Shown piece by piece: positions 26,461-35,566 of a stretch of 64,000 nucleotides of DNA (positions within the stretch are counted from its first letter, which is position 1; every line of letters begins with the position of its first letter). Under the pieces are notes generated by a model that saw only the letters and a list, made by a program, of their open reading frames with translations, did not search any database and was not told the DNA's origin. The stretch spans positions 1-64,000 of the forward strand of contig CALBDS010000036.1 in the NCBI GenBank assembly GCA_937927415.1. The letters are read 5' to 3'. A program made the position numbers and the translations under genes. The stretch is from an uncultured Rhodospirillaceae bacterium. Its GTDB lineage: Bacteria > Pseudomonadota > Alphaproteobacteria > Azospirillales > Azospirillaceae.

Positions 26461-27015
26461 GTGGGTTTTCCCTTGTCCCGTTGCCTGATCCTGCCCTGCG
26501 CCGTTCTTGCGGGAAGTCTTGCCGCCCTTTCGTCCCAGCCGGTCCTGGCGCAAGGGGCGGCGGGGCTGGCCAGCGGCGGAGAGGATGAGACGTTTGCCCC
26601 GGAACCCTTCCTCCCTCGTCCCCCGCAGCCGCTGCCGGTTGTTCCGCTGGGGCCGGTGGTGCTGGCACCCGACGCACGGGACTTGCTGAAATCCTGCACG
26701 CAGCCCAGCTTTATCGATTGCTTTCGGGAATGGCAGCCGCCGCCCCCGCCACCACCACCTCCCCCCCCACCGCCGCCGCCCCCTCCCTCGCCACCCAAAC
26801 CGGGGGAACCGCGGGGACCGGCGGAACCGGGGGGAGCCACGGGCGGCAAGCCTCCGCCCCCACGGCCGGAAGCGGATCTCGCCACCTATGAGGCGCTGGT
26901 CCGTGCCATCCGGGAAGTGGGGCTTGAAGGAAAAGTGCGTGTGCCGACCCCGCCCAAGGAGGGAAGCACGACCATGACCCTCGACCCACAGAAGAAGGCT
27001 CCGCCCAAGCCGTGA
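26461..27015 (+). CDS. Exported proline-rich protein of unknown function
   Basis: No family is recognised. From the GTG at 26461 the protein is 184 residues and begins with a signal peptide (hydrophobic LILPCAVLAGSLAAL, then an AxA-like cleavage at VLAQ). The mature part has a run of 17 consecutive prolines (codons 26737-26787) after a short CFREW segment that includes two cysteines, then a Gly/Pro tail ending in KKAPPKP. A frame starting at 26362 would begin inside the hflX hairpin and is less likely. Its stop overlaps the next gene start (GTGA), so it is translationally coupled to an IMPase-like gene. Confidence 0.6.
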   Translation: MGFPLSRCLILPCAVLAGSLAALSSQPVLAQGAAGLASGGEDETFAPEPFLPRPPQPLPVVPLGPVVLAPDARDLLKSCTQPSFIDCFREWQPPPPPPPPPPPPPPPPPSPPKPGEPRGPAEPGGATGGKPPPPRPEADLATYEALVRAIREVGLEGKVRVPTPPKEGSTTMTLDPQKKAPPKP

Positions 27016-27839
27016 CCCTTGCGATTTCTCTCCCTGCGCCCGGCACCGTGACGGACCTGATAGCCACGGTCGCCGAGGCGGTCATCCTTCCCCGTTTCCG
27101 TCAGTTGGGTTCCGGGGATATCCGGCAAAAGACCGGCCCGACCGATCTTGTCACCATCGCCGATGAAGAGGCGGAAGCCCTGCTGACCCGGCGGCTGACC
27201 GACCTGCTGCCCGGTTCCACCGTGGTGGGAGAGGAAGCCACCGCCGCCGACGAGACGGTGCTCGACCGGCTGTCGGGGACGGATCCGGTGTGGGTGATCG
27301 ATCCGGTTGACGGCACGCTGAATTTCGCCGCCGGCCGCCCGGCCTTCGCCGTCATCGTCGCGTTGGTGGCTGGCGGGGAAACCCGCATGGGGTGGATTCA
27401 CGATCCCCTCAACCGCCGCACCGCCTGGGCCGCCGCGGGGCAGGGGGCGTGGATGCAGGAGGCGGGGGAAAACCGCCGGCTTCGGGTTGCCGCCCCGGTG
27501 CCGCTGGCCGCCATGACCGGCGCCATGTCCACCCGCTATTGCGAGCCGGAGGCCGGGCGCCGCCTGGAAGAGCGGCAGGCCGGGCTGGGGCCGGTGGTCT
27601 GTCTGGCCAGTGCGGCCCACGAATACATCCGGCTGGCCGAGGGCCGCAGCCATTATTCGCTGTATCACCGGCTGATGCCGTGGGATCACGCCGCCGGGGT
27701 GCTGATCCATGGGGAAGCCGGCGGCTATACCGCCCTGGTGGACGGCACCCCCTACCGCCCGACGGTGCGCAACGGCAGCTTGCTGGCGGCACCGGATCGG
27801 GACAGTTGGGGGGCGCTGCACCGGCACCTGTTCGGCTGA
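27012..27839 (+). CDS. Inositol monophosphatase family protein
   Basis: A 275-residue Mg-dependent phosphatase. Metal-binding motifs are GEE (VVGEEA), DPVDGTLNF and the C-terminal WDHAAG. It could act on inositol phosphates, histidinol phosphate or 3-prime phosphoadenosine compounds; the sequence does not decide. It starts with GTG overlapping the upstream stop by four bases. It is convergent with mazG. Confidence 0.85.
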   Translation: MTLAISLPAPGTVTDLIATVAEAVILPRFRQLGSGDIRQKTGPTDLVTIADEEAEALLTRRLTDLLPGSTVVGEEATAADETVLDRLSGTDPVWVIDPVDGTLNFAAGRPAFAVIVALVAGGETRMGWIHDPLNRRTAWAAAGQGAWMQEAGENRRLRVAAPVPLAAMTGAMSTRYCEPEAGRRLEERQAGLGPVVCLASAAHEYIRLAEGRSHYSLYHRLMPWDHAAGVLIHGEAGGYTALVDGTPYRPTVRNGSLLAAPDRDSWGALHRHLFG

Positions 27840-27840
27840 C

Positions 27841-28671
27841 TCAGCGGTTCCGCTCGTCGCGCTTGGCCTCCTGCCACAGGGCTTCCATCGCGTCCAGGGT
27901 GGATTCGGCGGGGGTTTTGCCCTGTTCGTGCAGCCGTTCCTCGATCCGGCGGAAACGGCGCTCGAATTTGGCGTTGGTGCCGCGGAGTGCTGTTTCCGGG
28001 TCCACCCCCAGCCGTCGGGCCAGGTTGGTGACGGCGAACAGCAGGTCGCCCATCTCGTCGGCCACCCGTTCGGGAACGGCGTCGTCGGTCATTTCGGCGC
28101 GCAGCTCGCCGATTTCCTCTTCGATCTTGTCGAGGATGTCGCGGGCGTCGGTCCAGTCGAAGCCGACGCGGGCGGCACGGTTCTGCAGCTTCAGGGCGCG
28201 GGTCAGGGCGGGCAGGGCGGTGCTGACCCCATCCAGGGCGGAGGGCAGGGCCGCCCCGCCGTGTGCTGCCTTTTTCGCCCGTTCCGCCGCCTTGTGCTCT
28301 TCCCAGCGGGATGTCTGCATCTCCGCCGTCTTCACCTCGTCGTTGCCGAAGACGTGGGGGTGACGGCGGATCATCTTGTCGGTAATGGTCTCAGCCACGT
28401 CCTCGAAGTCGAACAGACCTTCCTCGCGCGCCATCTGGGTGTAATAAACCACCTGGAAAAGCAGGTCGCCCAATTCCTCCTTCAGCGCGTCCATATCGCC
28501 GCTTTCGATGGCCTCCACCACCTCATAGGCTTCTTCGATGGTATGGGGGGCGATGGTGCGATAGGTCTGTACCAGATCCCACGGGCAGCCGCCTTCCGGC
28601 GCGCGCAACCGGGCCATGACGGTCAGCAGACGGTCGATGGGCCGATCGGTGGTGGTGGGCTGCGATGCCAT
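27841..28671 (-). CDS. mazG: Nucleoside triphosphate pyrophosphohydrolase MazG
   Basis: House-cleaning NTP pyrophosphatase. Two MazG domains are visible: the first begins at LRAPEGGCPWD with EEAYEVVEAIE and EELGDLLFQVVYY, and the second contains EEIGELRAEM and EMGDLLFAVTNLAR. Length is 276 residues from the ATG at 28671 (GGGAG nine bases upstream). A TTG eight codons upstream is unlikely. Confidence 0.93.
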   Translation of the reverse strand: MASQPTTTDRPIDRLLTVMARLRAPEGGCPWDLVQTYRTIAPHTIEEAYEVVEAIESGDMDALKEELGDLLFQVVYYTQMAREEGLFDFEDVAETITDKMIRRHPHVFGNDEVKTAEMQTSRWEEHKAAERAKKAAHGGAALPSALDGVSTALPALTRALKLQNRAARVGFDWTDARDILDKIEEEIGELRAEMTDDAVPERVADEMGDLLFAVTNLARRLGVDPETALRGTNAKFERRFRRIEERLHEQGKTPAESTLDAMEALWQEAKRDERNR

Positions 28672-28833
28672 TGTCGGCGTCTCCCATGCGTGCAACGCGA
28701 TACGATGAAGGAGGTTCTACACCCCCGGCGGCGTTCGTGCATCCCCGCCGCGCGGGGGCATCAAAAAATCGCATAATGAAGATTATGGAAAATAAAGGCT
28801 CGATGAAACGAAGCCAGACCAAACTTTCCGGGT

Positions 28834-29634
28834 TCAGGTTCCAACCGGCTCTGAGTGTTTCCAGACCTTCGCCGCAGACAATAGGAGAATGAGCACCAAA
28901 GCGGGGATCAGCAGATTTCCGTGCACGACACCGAGAATTTGCCCTCCGAGAAAGGCTCCCACCAGCGAGCCGCCGGCCATGAGAAGGACAAAGCGGCGGT
29001 TTTCCCGCAGAACGGCGAAACTTCGATCCTGAGTATACCGGGCAAAGCCCACCAGCATGGTTGGCAGGCTGACCGCCAGTGACAGGCTCCCGGCCAGCTT
29101 GATGTCGGTGCCGAAAAGCAACACCAGAGTTGGGATCAGCAGTTCACCTCCGGCCACTCCGAGCAACGATGCGACGATGCCAATCACCAGGCCAGCCGAA
29201 ATCCCAGCGACCACCAGAAGCGGACCGGAGGCAAGCGGTTGGCCGCTTCCGGCTGCGTCATGCCCGAGCAGCAATATCAGGGCAATCAATACCAGCAGCA
29301 CGGCAATGACCCGATACAGGGTTTCCGACCGAAGGCGCATCGCCCAACCCGCCCCGATCCAGGCGCCCAGAATACTCCCAGCCAGCAGATTCACCACCAC
29401 TGGCCAATGCGCAACAACCGATTCAATCGGCACCGACCAAGCGCGGAACGGTAATGCCGAAGCGACAACGACAAGGCTCATCGCCTTGTTGAGGATCACC
29501 GCTTCCAGCGCCCGGAAGCGGAACATCCCGATAAGCAGAGGAAGGCGGAATTCAGCACCACCCAAGCCGATCAAACCGCCGAGGACTCCGATTGCCGCAC
29601 CGCCGCCGAATGGAGCCAACCCGCTGATTCTCAT
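28834..29634 (-). CDS. TauE/SafE family permease
   Basis: A polytopic membrane protein of 266 residues with two similar halves (IGVLGGLIGLGGAEFRLPLL and IGIVASLLGVAGGELLIPTLVLL), the TauE/SafE signature. It is clearly different in sequence from the one at 21476-22216. Its codons are slightly less GC-rich than those of flanking genes. The ATG at 29634 is preferred to an in-frame TTG at 29661. The substrate is unknown. Confidence 0.85.
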   Translation of the reverse strand: MRISGLAPFGGGAAIGVLGGLIGLGGAEFRLPLLIGMFRFRALEAVILNKAMSLVVVASALPFRAWSVPIESVVAHWPVVVNLLAGSILGAWIGAGWAMRLRSETLYRVIAVLLVLIALILLLGHDAAGSGQPLASGPLLVVAGISAGLVIGIVASLLGVAGGELLIPTLVLLFGTDIKLAGSLSLAVSLPTMLVGFARYTQDRSFAVLRENRRFVLLMAGGSLVGAFLGGQILGVVHGNLLIPALVLILLLSAAKVWKHSEPVGT

Positions 29635-29872
29635 GACCGCCTGCTTCTGAAGAATACCCAAAAGGTCAGCCTATCACTTGACCGCTGCATCGCACAATGA
29701 GACGCATCCCGTACAATCCGCATCAGCTTGCCCAAATGCCGGTCACGCTGACCGCATGCCTGACGGGAGCCTATATCGATTGCATCCCTGTCCGTGCCGC
29801 TTGGGTGCAGTATAAGGAATAAAAACGCCGCGACCGTTCTCGAATGCCACGCCAAATCTGAAAGGCGCCGCC

Positions 29873-30310
29873 ATGCCCGTCACTCTTCCTGCCGCCGCCG
29901 CCTTTCTCGGTGTCGCTTCCACCTTATCGCCATCGGTTCCTGCACCGGGGCACGCCCTGACAACAACGCCGCCGGCACAGCACATGGAGGCGCCAGCCAT
30001 CCCCGCAGCAGCGCCAACAGCGGCGATGGCGATGCCTGCGGCACCGGCAGCCGCCGCCAAGTCCGGCCCCTACACGGTTCATCTGGCATCCTACCGCAAC
30101 CGCGACGGTGCCCTGGCCGGATGGCAGACGCTCCGCCGGGCGGCGGCACCGCTGGCGGCGTTGGAACCGGCGTACCGGGCCGTCGATCTGCCGGGCCGTG
30201 GCGCTTTTGTCCGCGTCACCGCCGGGCATTTTGCCGACAAGGCCGCCGCCGCCAGCTTCTGTCAGACGATCAAGGCCGAGGTCGGCTATTGTCAGCCGCT
30301 CAAGGGATGA
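29873..30310 (+). CDS. SPOR domain-containing protein
   Basis: A 145-residue protein with a short hydrophobic N-terminus (possible signal peptide), an Ala/Pro linker to about residue 60, and a C-terminal SPOR fold (YTVHLASYRNRDGALAGWQTL ... VRVTAGHFADKAAAASFCQTI). SPOR domains bind denuded peptidoglycan at the septum, so a cell-envelope or division role is inferred. Its last 11 bases overlap the convergent tlyA gene. Confidence 0.75.
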   Translation: MPVTLPAAAAFLGVASTLSPSVPAPGHALTTTPPAQHMEAPAIPAAAPTAAMAMPAAPAAAAKSGPYTVHLASYRNRDGALAGWQTLRRAAAPLAALEPAYRAVDLPGRGAFVRVTAGHFADKAAAASFCQTIKAEVGYCQPLKG

Positions 30311-31070
30311 CTTCAGGAGGGGTGATGTCGTCCGCCGACCGGCGGGCGCCGATCAGGAACTCCTTATTGCCCTCCGGCCCCAAAATGGGGCTGTCGGTGA
30401 TTCCGAGAACCCGCCAGCCGGGCAGGGAGCCGATCCAGTCACCGATGCGCTGACATACCTCGTCATGCAGGGCGGAATCGCGGACGACACCGCCCTTCCC
30501 CACCCGGCCCTTGCCCACTTCGAACTGCGGTTTGATGAGCGCCACCATATGGGCGCCGGGCCGGGTCAGGGCCATGGCCGCCGGCAGCACCACCTCCAAC
30601 CCGATGAAGCTGGCGTCGCACACCACCAGATCCAGCGGATCGGGGATGTCGGTGGCGGTCAGATGCCGGGCGTTGGTCTTTTCCATAACCACAACGCGGG
30701 GATCCTGCCGCAGCTTCCAGGCCAATTGCCCATGACCCACGTCCACGGCATAGACCTTGGCAGCACCCCGTGTCAGCAGCACATCGGTGAAGCCGCCGGT
30801 TGAGGCCCCCACGTCGATGGCGGTCAGGCCGGTGGGGTCGATGGCGAAACAATCCAGCCCCTTGACCAGCTTCAGCCCGCCGCGGGACACCCACGGGTGG
30901 TCCTGGCCCTTCAGGTGCAGCGGTGCGTCGGCGGCGATCTGGTCGCCGGCCTTGTCGATGCGCCGGGTGTCGGAATAGACCAGCCCGGCCAGAATCACCG
31001 CCTGGGCTTTCGCGCGGCTTTCCACCAGCCCGCGTTCGACCAGCGCCACATCCACCCGCATCCGCGCCAT
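30300..31070 (-). CDS. TlyA family RNA methyltransferase
   Basis: A 256-residue protein with an N-terminal S4 RNA-binding domain (RVDVALVERGLVESRAKAQAVILAG) and a FtsJ-like SAM methyltransferase domain (DVGASTGGFTDVLL, then VVCDASFIGL and ALIKPQFEVGKG with catalytic Lys). TlyA relatives 2-prime-O-methylate rRNA; older annotation calls them hemolysins. The start at MARMRVD is chosen from the S4 domain boundary. It is convergent with the SPOR gene. Confidence 0.9.
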   Translation of the reverse strand: MARMRVDVALVERGLVESRAKAQAVILAGLVYSDTRRIDKAGDQIAADAPLHLKGQDHPWVSRGGLKLVKGLDCFAIDPTGLTAIDVGASTGGFTDVLLTRGAAKVYAVDVGHGQLAWKLRQDPRVVVMEKTNARHLTATDIPDPLDLVVCDASFIGLEVVLPAAMALTRPGAHMVALIKPQFEVGKGRVGKGGVVRDSALHDEVCQRIGDWIGSLPGWRVLGITDSPILGPEGNKEFLIGARRSADDITPPEVIP

Positions 31071-31150
31071 GGCTGAAAGGCCCCCTTCATCGTTCAAGGG
31101 GGCATGGATGGCCCAAGCCCACCCGCCGGCGCAACCGAATTCCACGCGGA

Positions 31151-32173
31151 TCAGGCCGGCAGATCGATGATGAAGGCCACCCCCGGCGCCGTGCGGTCCA
31201 GGCTCATTCGCCCGCGAAGCTGGCCGACGAAGGCACGGACCATTTTCAACCCCATCCCCCCCTGGCGCAGCGGATCGAAATCCGGGGGCACGCCACGGCC
31301 GCGGTCGGACACCACCACCTGCCGCCCGCCGCCGGGGCACGCGCGCAAGGTGATGCTGACCACCCCACCCTCCCCCGCCCCATAAGCGTGGCGGGCGGCG
31401 TTGGTGACCAGTTCATTGACGATCAGGGCCAGGGATACGGCGGCCTCCGCCGGCACCTCGGCGTCATCGCTTTCGGTGATGACGGGACAGCCCCGCCCCG
31501 CCGCCGTCACGTCGTTCGCCATGTCGCGCAGATAGGCGGCGAAATTCACCAGCGCCTCCCCCTGGACCTGCCGCGTCTTCTGGTGCAGTTGGGCGATGAT
31601 GCCGATGCGCCCGCAACAGTCCTGCAGCGTCCGCCGCATGTCGGCGTTGGTGGTGGACAGGGTTTGCAGGGTCAGCAGGCTGGAGATGAGCTGCAGCGTG
31701 TTCTTGGCCCGGTGGCTGGCTTCCCGCAGGGCGCGGGCGTGGGCCGCTTCGGCGGCGGCCAGGCGTTCGCGGCTGGTCACGTCCTGGGCGGTCAGCAACA
31801 CCCCGGTCACCTTTCGCCCGCCGCCGGTCAGGGGGGAACAGGCCAGATCCCAGCAAAAGCCCGTTTCCGGGTCGATCACCGTGGACCAGCGTTCCGCCCT
31901 GCCCGAACCGGCAACCGAGTCGAGACGGCCTTCGGCGCAGACGGTTCCAAACACGGCGCTGGAGGTGTCGAGGACGGTTCCCTCGGCCAGATGAAACGGG
32001 AAGGCCTCAGCCGCGGCGGTGTTCACATGGGTTATGCGTCGGGACGGCCATTCCACCAGCAAGGCCGGGATCGGCATGTGGTCGAGAACCGGCAACAGCA
32101 GGCATGGATCCGACAGATCCAACCCCTGGCCCCGGAAAAAGGCTTTCCGGAAGGATGGCTGTGGCAAGCCCAC
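31151..32173 (-). CDS. PAS sensor histidine kinase (HisKA_2 type)
   Basis: A 340-residue soluble kinase. A PAS domain (PIPALLVEWPSRRITHVNTAAAEAF to about residue 130) is followed by a HisKA_2 dimerisation helix with the His in LREASHRAKNTLQLISSLL, and a HATPase_c domain (N-box LIVNELVTNAARHA, GMGLKMVRAF). This class usually signals to single-domain or general-stress (PhyR-type) regulators. The partner is not adjacent. The start (GTG) is uncertain. Confidence 0.85.
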   Translation of the reverse strand: MGLPQPSFRKAFFRGQGLDLSDPCLLLPVLDHMPIPALLVEWPSRRITHVNTAAAEAFPFHLAEGTVLDTSSAVFGTVCAEGRLDSVAGSGRAERWSTVIDPETGFCWDLACSPLTGGGRKVTGVLLTAQDVTSRERLAAAEAAHARALREASHRAKNTLQLISSLLTLQTLSTTNADMRRTLQDCCGRIGIIAQLHQKTRQVQGEALVNFAAYLRDMANDVTAAGRGCPVITESDDAEVPAEAAVSLALIVNELVTNAARHAYGAGEGGVVSITLRACPGGGRQVVVSDRGRGVPPDFDPLRQGGMGLKMVRAFVGQLRGRMSLDRTAPGVAFIIDLPA

Positions 32174-32334
32174 TGTGTTTTCTCCCCTACCCCGCAGGCA
32201 AGCGGCGTCCTTTGACGCCGCCTGATAATCGGGATCTTAGCGATGGGAAGAAAGCGGCTCCAGATAGGCGAGTGTTATTTCCCTTACCAAATTCCGGCTA
32301 TACCTTTTGCTCAAGCCTGTCTTTCGGCGATGCA

Positions 32335-34269
32335 TCAGGCGCGTGCACCCACCAGCGACGGTTCGCCCAAACCCAGGGCCGCCAGCGTCGTGGCCACGAT
32401 GCCGCGGGCATTCAGCCCGGCCTCCTCGTACTGTTGCGACGGGCTGTCATGGTCCTGGAAACGGTCGGGCAAGGTGAGCGGGCGGATTTTCAGCCCATGG
32501 TCCAGCAAGCCGGCGCGGGCCAGAAAATGCAGGACCAGACTGCCGAAACCACCGGCGGCTCCTTCCTCGACGGTGATGAGCACCTCATGCTCGCGGGCCA
32601 GACGGCGGACCAGATCCTCGTCCAGCGGCTTGGCGAAGCGGGCATCGGCCACGGTGGTGGACAGGCCGCGGGCGCCCAGATCCTGCGCCGCCTTCAGACA
32701 CTCGCCCAGACGGGTGCCGTAGCTGAGAAGGGCCACCTTCGTCCCCTCGGCCAGCACCCGGCCACGGCCGATGGGCAGCACGCTGCCGCGTTCCGGCAGG
32801 GTCACCCCCACGCCCTCCCCGCGGGGATAGCGCAGGGCCGACGCGCGGTCGTCGATGACGGCCTGGGTCGCCACCATGTGCATCAGCTCCGCCTCGTCCG
32901 CCGCCGCCATCAGCACGATGTCGGGCAGACAGCCGAGATAGGCGATGTCGAACGCCCCGGCATGGGTCGCCCCATCCGCCCCCACCAGCCCGGCGCGGTC
33001 GAGCGCGAAGCGCACCGGCAGGTGCTGCAACACCGCATCATGGACCAACTGGTCATAGGCCCGCTGCAGGAAGGTGGAATAGAGGGCGCAGAACGGCTTG
33101 AAGCCCTCGCTCGCCAGCCCGGCGGCAAAGGTCACCGCGTGCTGCTCGGCGATGCCCACGTCGAAACAGCGGTCGGGAAACCGCTGGCCGAACAGGTCCA
33201 GCCCGGTGCCCGACGGCATGGCGGCGGTGATGGCCAGGATGCGGTCATCGGCCTCCGCCTCGCGGATCAGGGCGTCGGCGAACACGCGGGTGTAGGTGGG
33301 CAGGTTCGATTTCGGCTTGGCCTGAGCGCCGGTGATGACGTCGAACTTGGCGACCGCGTGCAGCTTGTCGGCGGACGCTTCGGCCGGGGCGTACCCCTTG
33401 CCCTTCTTGGTCACCACATGGATCAGCACCGGCTTGTCATCATCGGCGTCGCGCACGTTCTGGAGCACCGGCAGCAGGTGGTCCAGATTGTGCCCGTCGA
33501 TGGGGCCGACGTAATAGAACCCCAGTTCCTCGAACAGGGTGCCGCCGGTCACCAGACCGCGGGCGTATTCCTCCGCCCGGCGGGCGGCGGTGCGCAGCGG
33601 GCGGGGAAGCTGGTCGGCGATGTCCTTGGCCAAATGGCGCAGAGACAGGTACGGTTTCGACGAGATCAGCCGCGACAGATAGGCGCTCATTGCCCCCACC
33701 GGCGGGGCGATGGACATGTCGTTGTCGTTGAGGATGACGACCAGCTTGCTGTTCGTCGATCCGGCGTTGTTCATGGCCTCATAGGCCATGCCGGCGCTCA
33801 TGGCGCCGTCGCCGATGACACAGATCACATGGTTGCCCGCCTGTTTCAGGTCGCGGGCCACCGCCATCCCCAGACCGGCGGAGATGGAGGTGGAGCTGTG
33901 GCCGGCACCGAAAGGGTCGTATTCGCTTTCCGACCGCTTGGTGAAGCCCGACAGCCCGCCGCCCTGGCGCAGGGTGCGGATGCGGGCGCGCCGGCCGGTC
34001 AGGATCTTGTGGGGATAGCACTGGTGCCCCACGTCCCAGATCAGCCGGTCGGCGGGGGTGTTGAACACGTAATGCAGAGCCACCGACAGCTCCACCACGC
34101 CCAACCCGGCCCCCAGATGGCCGCCGGTGACGGACACGGCGTCGATGGTTTCGGTCCGCAGTTCGTCGGCAAGCTGGCGAAGCTGGTCCGGTTTCAGCGC
34201 CCGCAGGTCGGCGGGTGTGCGCACGCGGTCGAGGAGCGGCGTCTTGCTGGTCGCGGTCACGCTGGTCAA
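32335..34269 (-). CDS. dxs: 1-deoxy-D-xylulose-5-phosphate synthase
   Basis: First committed enzyme of the MEP isoprenoid pathway; ThDP-dependent condensation of pyruvate and glyceraldehyde 3-phosphate. It shows the ThDP motif GDGAMSAGMAYEAMNN, the DRAGLVGADGATHAG loop and the transketolase C-terminal domain. Length is 644 residues. It is preceded on the same strand by ispA (24 bases) and xseB, the common bacterial order. Confidence 0.96.
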   Translation of the reverse strand: MTSVTATSKTPLLDRVRTPADLRALKPDQLRQLADELRTETIDAVSVTGGHLGAGLGVVELSVALHYVFNTPADRLIWDVGHQCYPHKILTGRRARIRTLRQGGGLSGFTKRSESEYDPFGAGHSSTSISAGLGMAVARDLKQAGNHVICVIGDGAMSAGMAYEAMNNAGSTNSKLVVILNDNDMSIAPPVGAMSAYLSRLISSKPYLSLRHLAKDIADQLPRPLRTAARRAEEYARGLVTGGTLFEELGFYYVGPIDGHNLDHLLPVLQNVRDADDDKPVLIHVVTKKGKGYAPAEASADKLHAVAKFDVITGAQAKPKSNLPTYTRVFADALIREAEADDRILAITAAMPSGTGLDLFGQRFPDRCFDVGIAEQHAVTFAAGLASEGFKPFCALYSTFLQRAYDQLVHDAVLQHLPVRFALDRAGLVGADGATHAGAFDIAYLGCLPDIVLMAAADEAELMHMVATQAVIDDRASALRYPRGEGVGVTLPERGSVLPIGRGRVLAEGTKVALLSYGTRLGECLKAAQDLGARGLSTTVADARFAKPLDEDLVRRLAREHEVLITVEEGAAGGFGSLVLHFLARAGLLDHGLKIRPLTLPDRFQDHDSPSQQYEEAGLNARGIVATTLAALGLGEPSLVGARA

Positions 34270-34292
34270 AGCCTCCCTATCGCCAACGGCCC

Positions 34293-35186
34293 TCAGGACC
34301 GGCGGTGGACGACGAAATCGGCCACGGCCTTCAGCAGACCGGCCCGACCGTCGAAAATATCCAGATGCTGGGCCGCCTGAGCGGCCAGAAGTTCGGCCTG
34401 GGCACGGGCGCGGTCCCGTCCCAGAATCGACACGAAGGTGGCCTTGCCGGCGTCGGCATCGCGGCCGACACTCTTGCCGGTTTCGGCCTCCGTTCCTTCC
34501 ACGTCGAGAAGATCGTCCACGATCTGGAACGCCAGCCCCAGATCGTGGGCATAGGCGCGCAGCGCCACCCGCTGGGGCGGTGCCGCCTTGCCCAGAATGG
34601 CGCCGGCTTCGCAGGAAAAGGCGATGATGTCGCCGGTCTTCATGCGCTGGAGCCGGGTGATGGTGCCGATGTCGAAGGCTTCGTGTTCGGCGATCAGGTC
34701 GAGCATCTGCCCGCCCACCATGCCGTGCGCCCCCGCCGCCTTGGACAGCGCCGTGACAAGCTGGCAGCGGACGTTGGGATCCTCGTGGGTGGCGGGATCG
34801 GCCAGCACCTCGAAGGCATAGGTCAGCAGGGCGTCGCCGGCCAGGATGGCCGTGGCCTCGTCGAATTCCCGGTGCACCGTCGGGCGGCCGCGGCGCAGTT
34901 CGCCGTCGTCCATGGCCGGCAGGTCATCGTGGATCAGGGAATAGCTGTGGACCATCTCCACCGCCGCCCCGACCCGCAGCGCGCAGTCGCTGTTCACCCC
35001 GAACAGGTTGGCGCTGGTCAGCACCAGGAACGGGCGCAGCCGCTTGCCGCCGCCCAGGCAGCCGTAGCGCATGGCCTCGAACACGCGGGCCTCCACCAGA
35101 TCGGGCAGAGGCAGCAGGCGGCCCATCATGGTTTCCACGGCTTCCGCCGCTTCGCTCAGCGCCGCCTTGAAACGGGTTTCGTCCAT
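34293..35186 (-). CDS. ispA: Polyprenyl synthetase (farnesyl diphosphate synthase)
   Basis: Short-chain trans-prenyltransferase making geranyl/farnesyl diphosphate. The first Asp-rich motif is IHDDLPAMDDGELRRGRPT and the second is FQIVDDLLDVEG. GGGKRLRPFL binds diphosphate. Length is 297 residues from MDETRFK. The stop codon of xseB and this ATG are one base apart (TGATATG), so translation is coupled. Confidence 0.94.
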   Translation of the reverse strand: MDETRFKAALSEAAEAVETMMGRLLPLPDLVEARVFEAMRYGCLGGGKRLRPFLVLTSANLFGVNSDCALRVGAAVEMVHSYSLIHDDLPAMDDGELRRGRPTVHREFDEATAILAGDALLTYAFEVLADPATHEDPNVRCQLVTALSKAAGAHGMVGGQMLDLIAEHEAFDIGTITRLQRMKTGDIIAFSCEAGAILGKAAPPQRVALRAYAHDLGLAFQIVDDLLDVEGTEAETGKSVGRDADAGKATFVSILGRDRARAQAELLAAQAAQHLDIFDGRAGLLKAVADFVVHRRS

Positions 35187-35187
35187 A

Positions 35188-35442
35188 TCAGTCAATCCGG
35201 GCCGGTTCCGCCGCGATGGAGCCATCGGCGGCAAGGGTGATTTTGTCCACCTTGGCCTGAGCGTCCCGCAGCTTGGCCTCGCAATGGCGCTTCAGGGCGG
35301 TGCCCCGCTCATAAGAGGAGATGGCGTCGTCGAGCCGGCCGCGTCCCTCCTCAAGCTGGCGGACGATGCGCTCCAGCTCGGCCAGGGCATCCTCGAAGCT
35401 GAGCGCCGCAACATCGGCGGGAATCGGAGGAAGTTCGGACAT
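35188..35442 (-). CDS. xseB: Exodeoxyribonuclease VII small subunit
   Basis: An 84-residue helical protein with the XseB signature SFEDALAELERIVRQLEEGRGRLDDAISSYERG. It forms exonuclease VII with XseA, which is outside this window. The start at MSELPPIP is chosen; longer frames have no family support. Confidence 0.95.
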   Translation of the reverse strand: MSELPPIPADVAALSFEDALAELERIVRQLEEGRGRLDDAISSYERGTALKRHCEAKLRDAQAKVDKITLAADGSIAAEPARID

Positions 35443-35566
35443 GACAGTTCCGTTGTGGTGTCGATCCGGAAAGTAGGACTTCCCCCCTCCCCAAAGCAAG
35501 CCCGGACGGTGTGCCGCTGCCGGGCACACCGTCCGAAACAGGTTTTTTTGACGGGTGAGGGGCCGG

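Noticed and set aside
28739..28770. GC hairpin followed by A-run between mazG and the second TauE gene as terminator
   Set aside because: The homopolymer is on the wrong side for a minus-strand terminator, and no plus-strand gene ends there.
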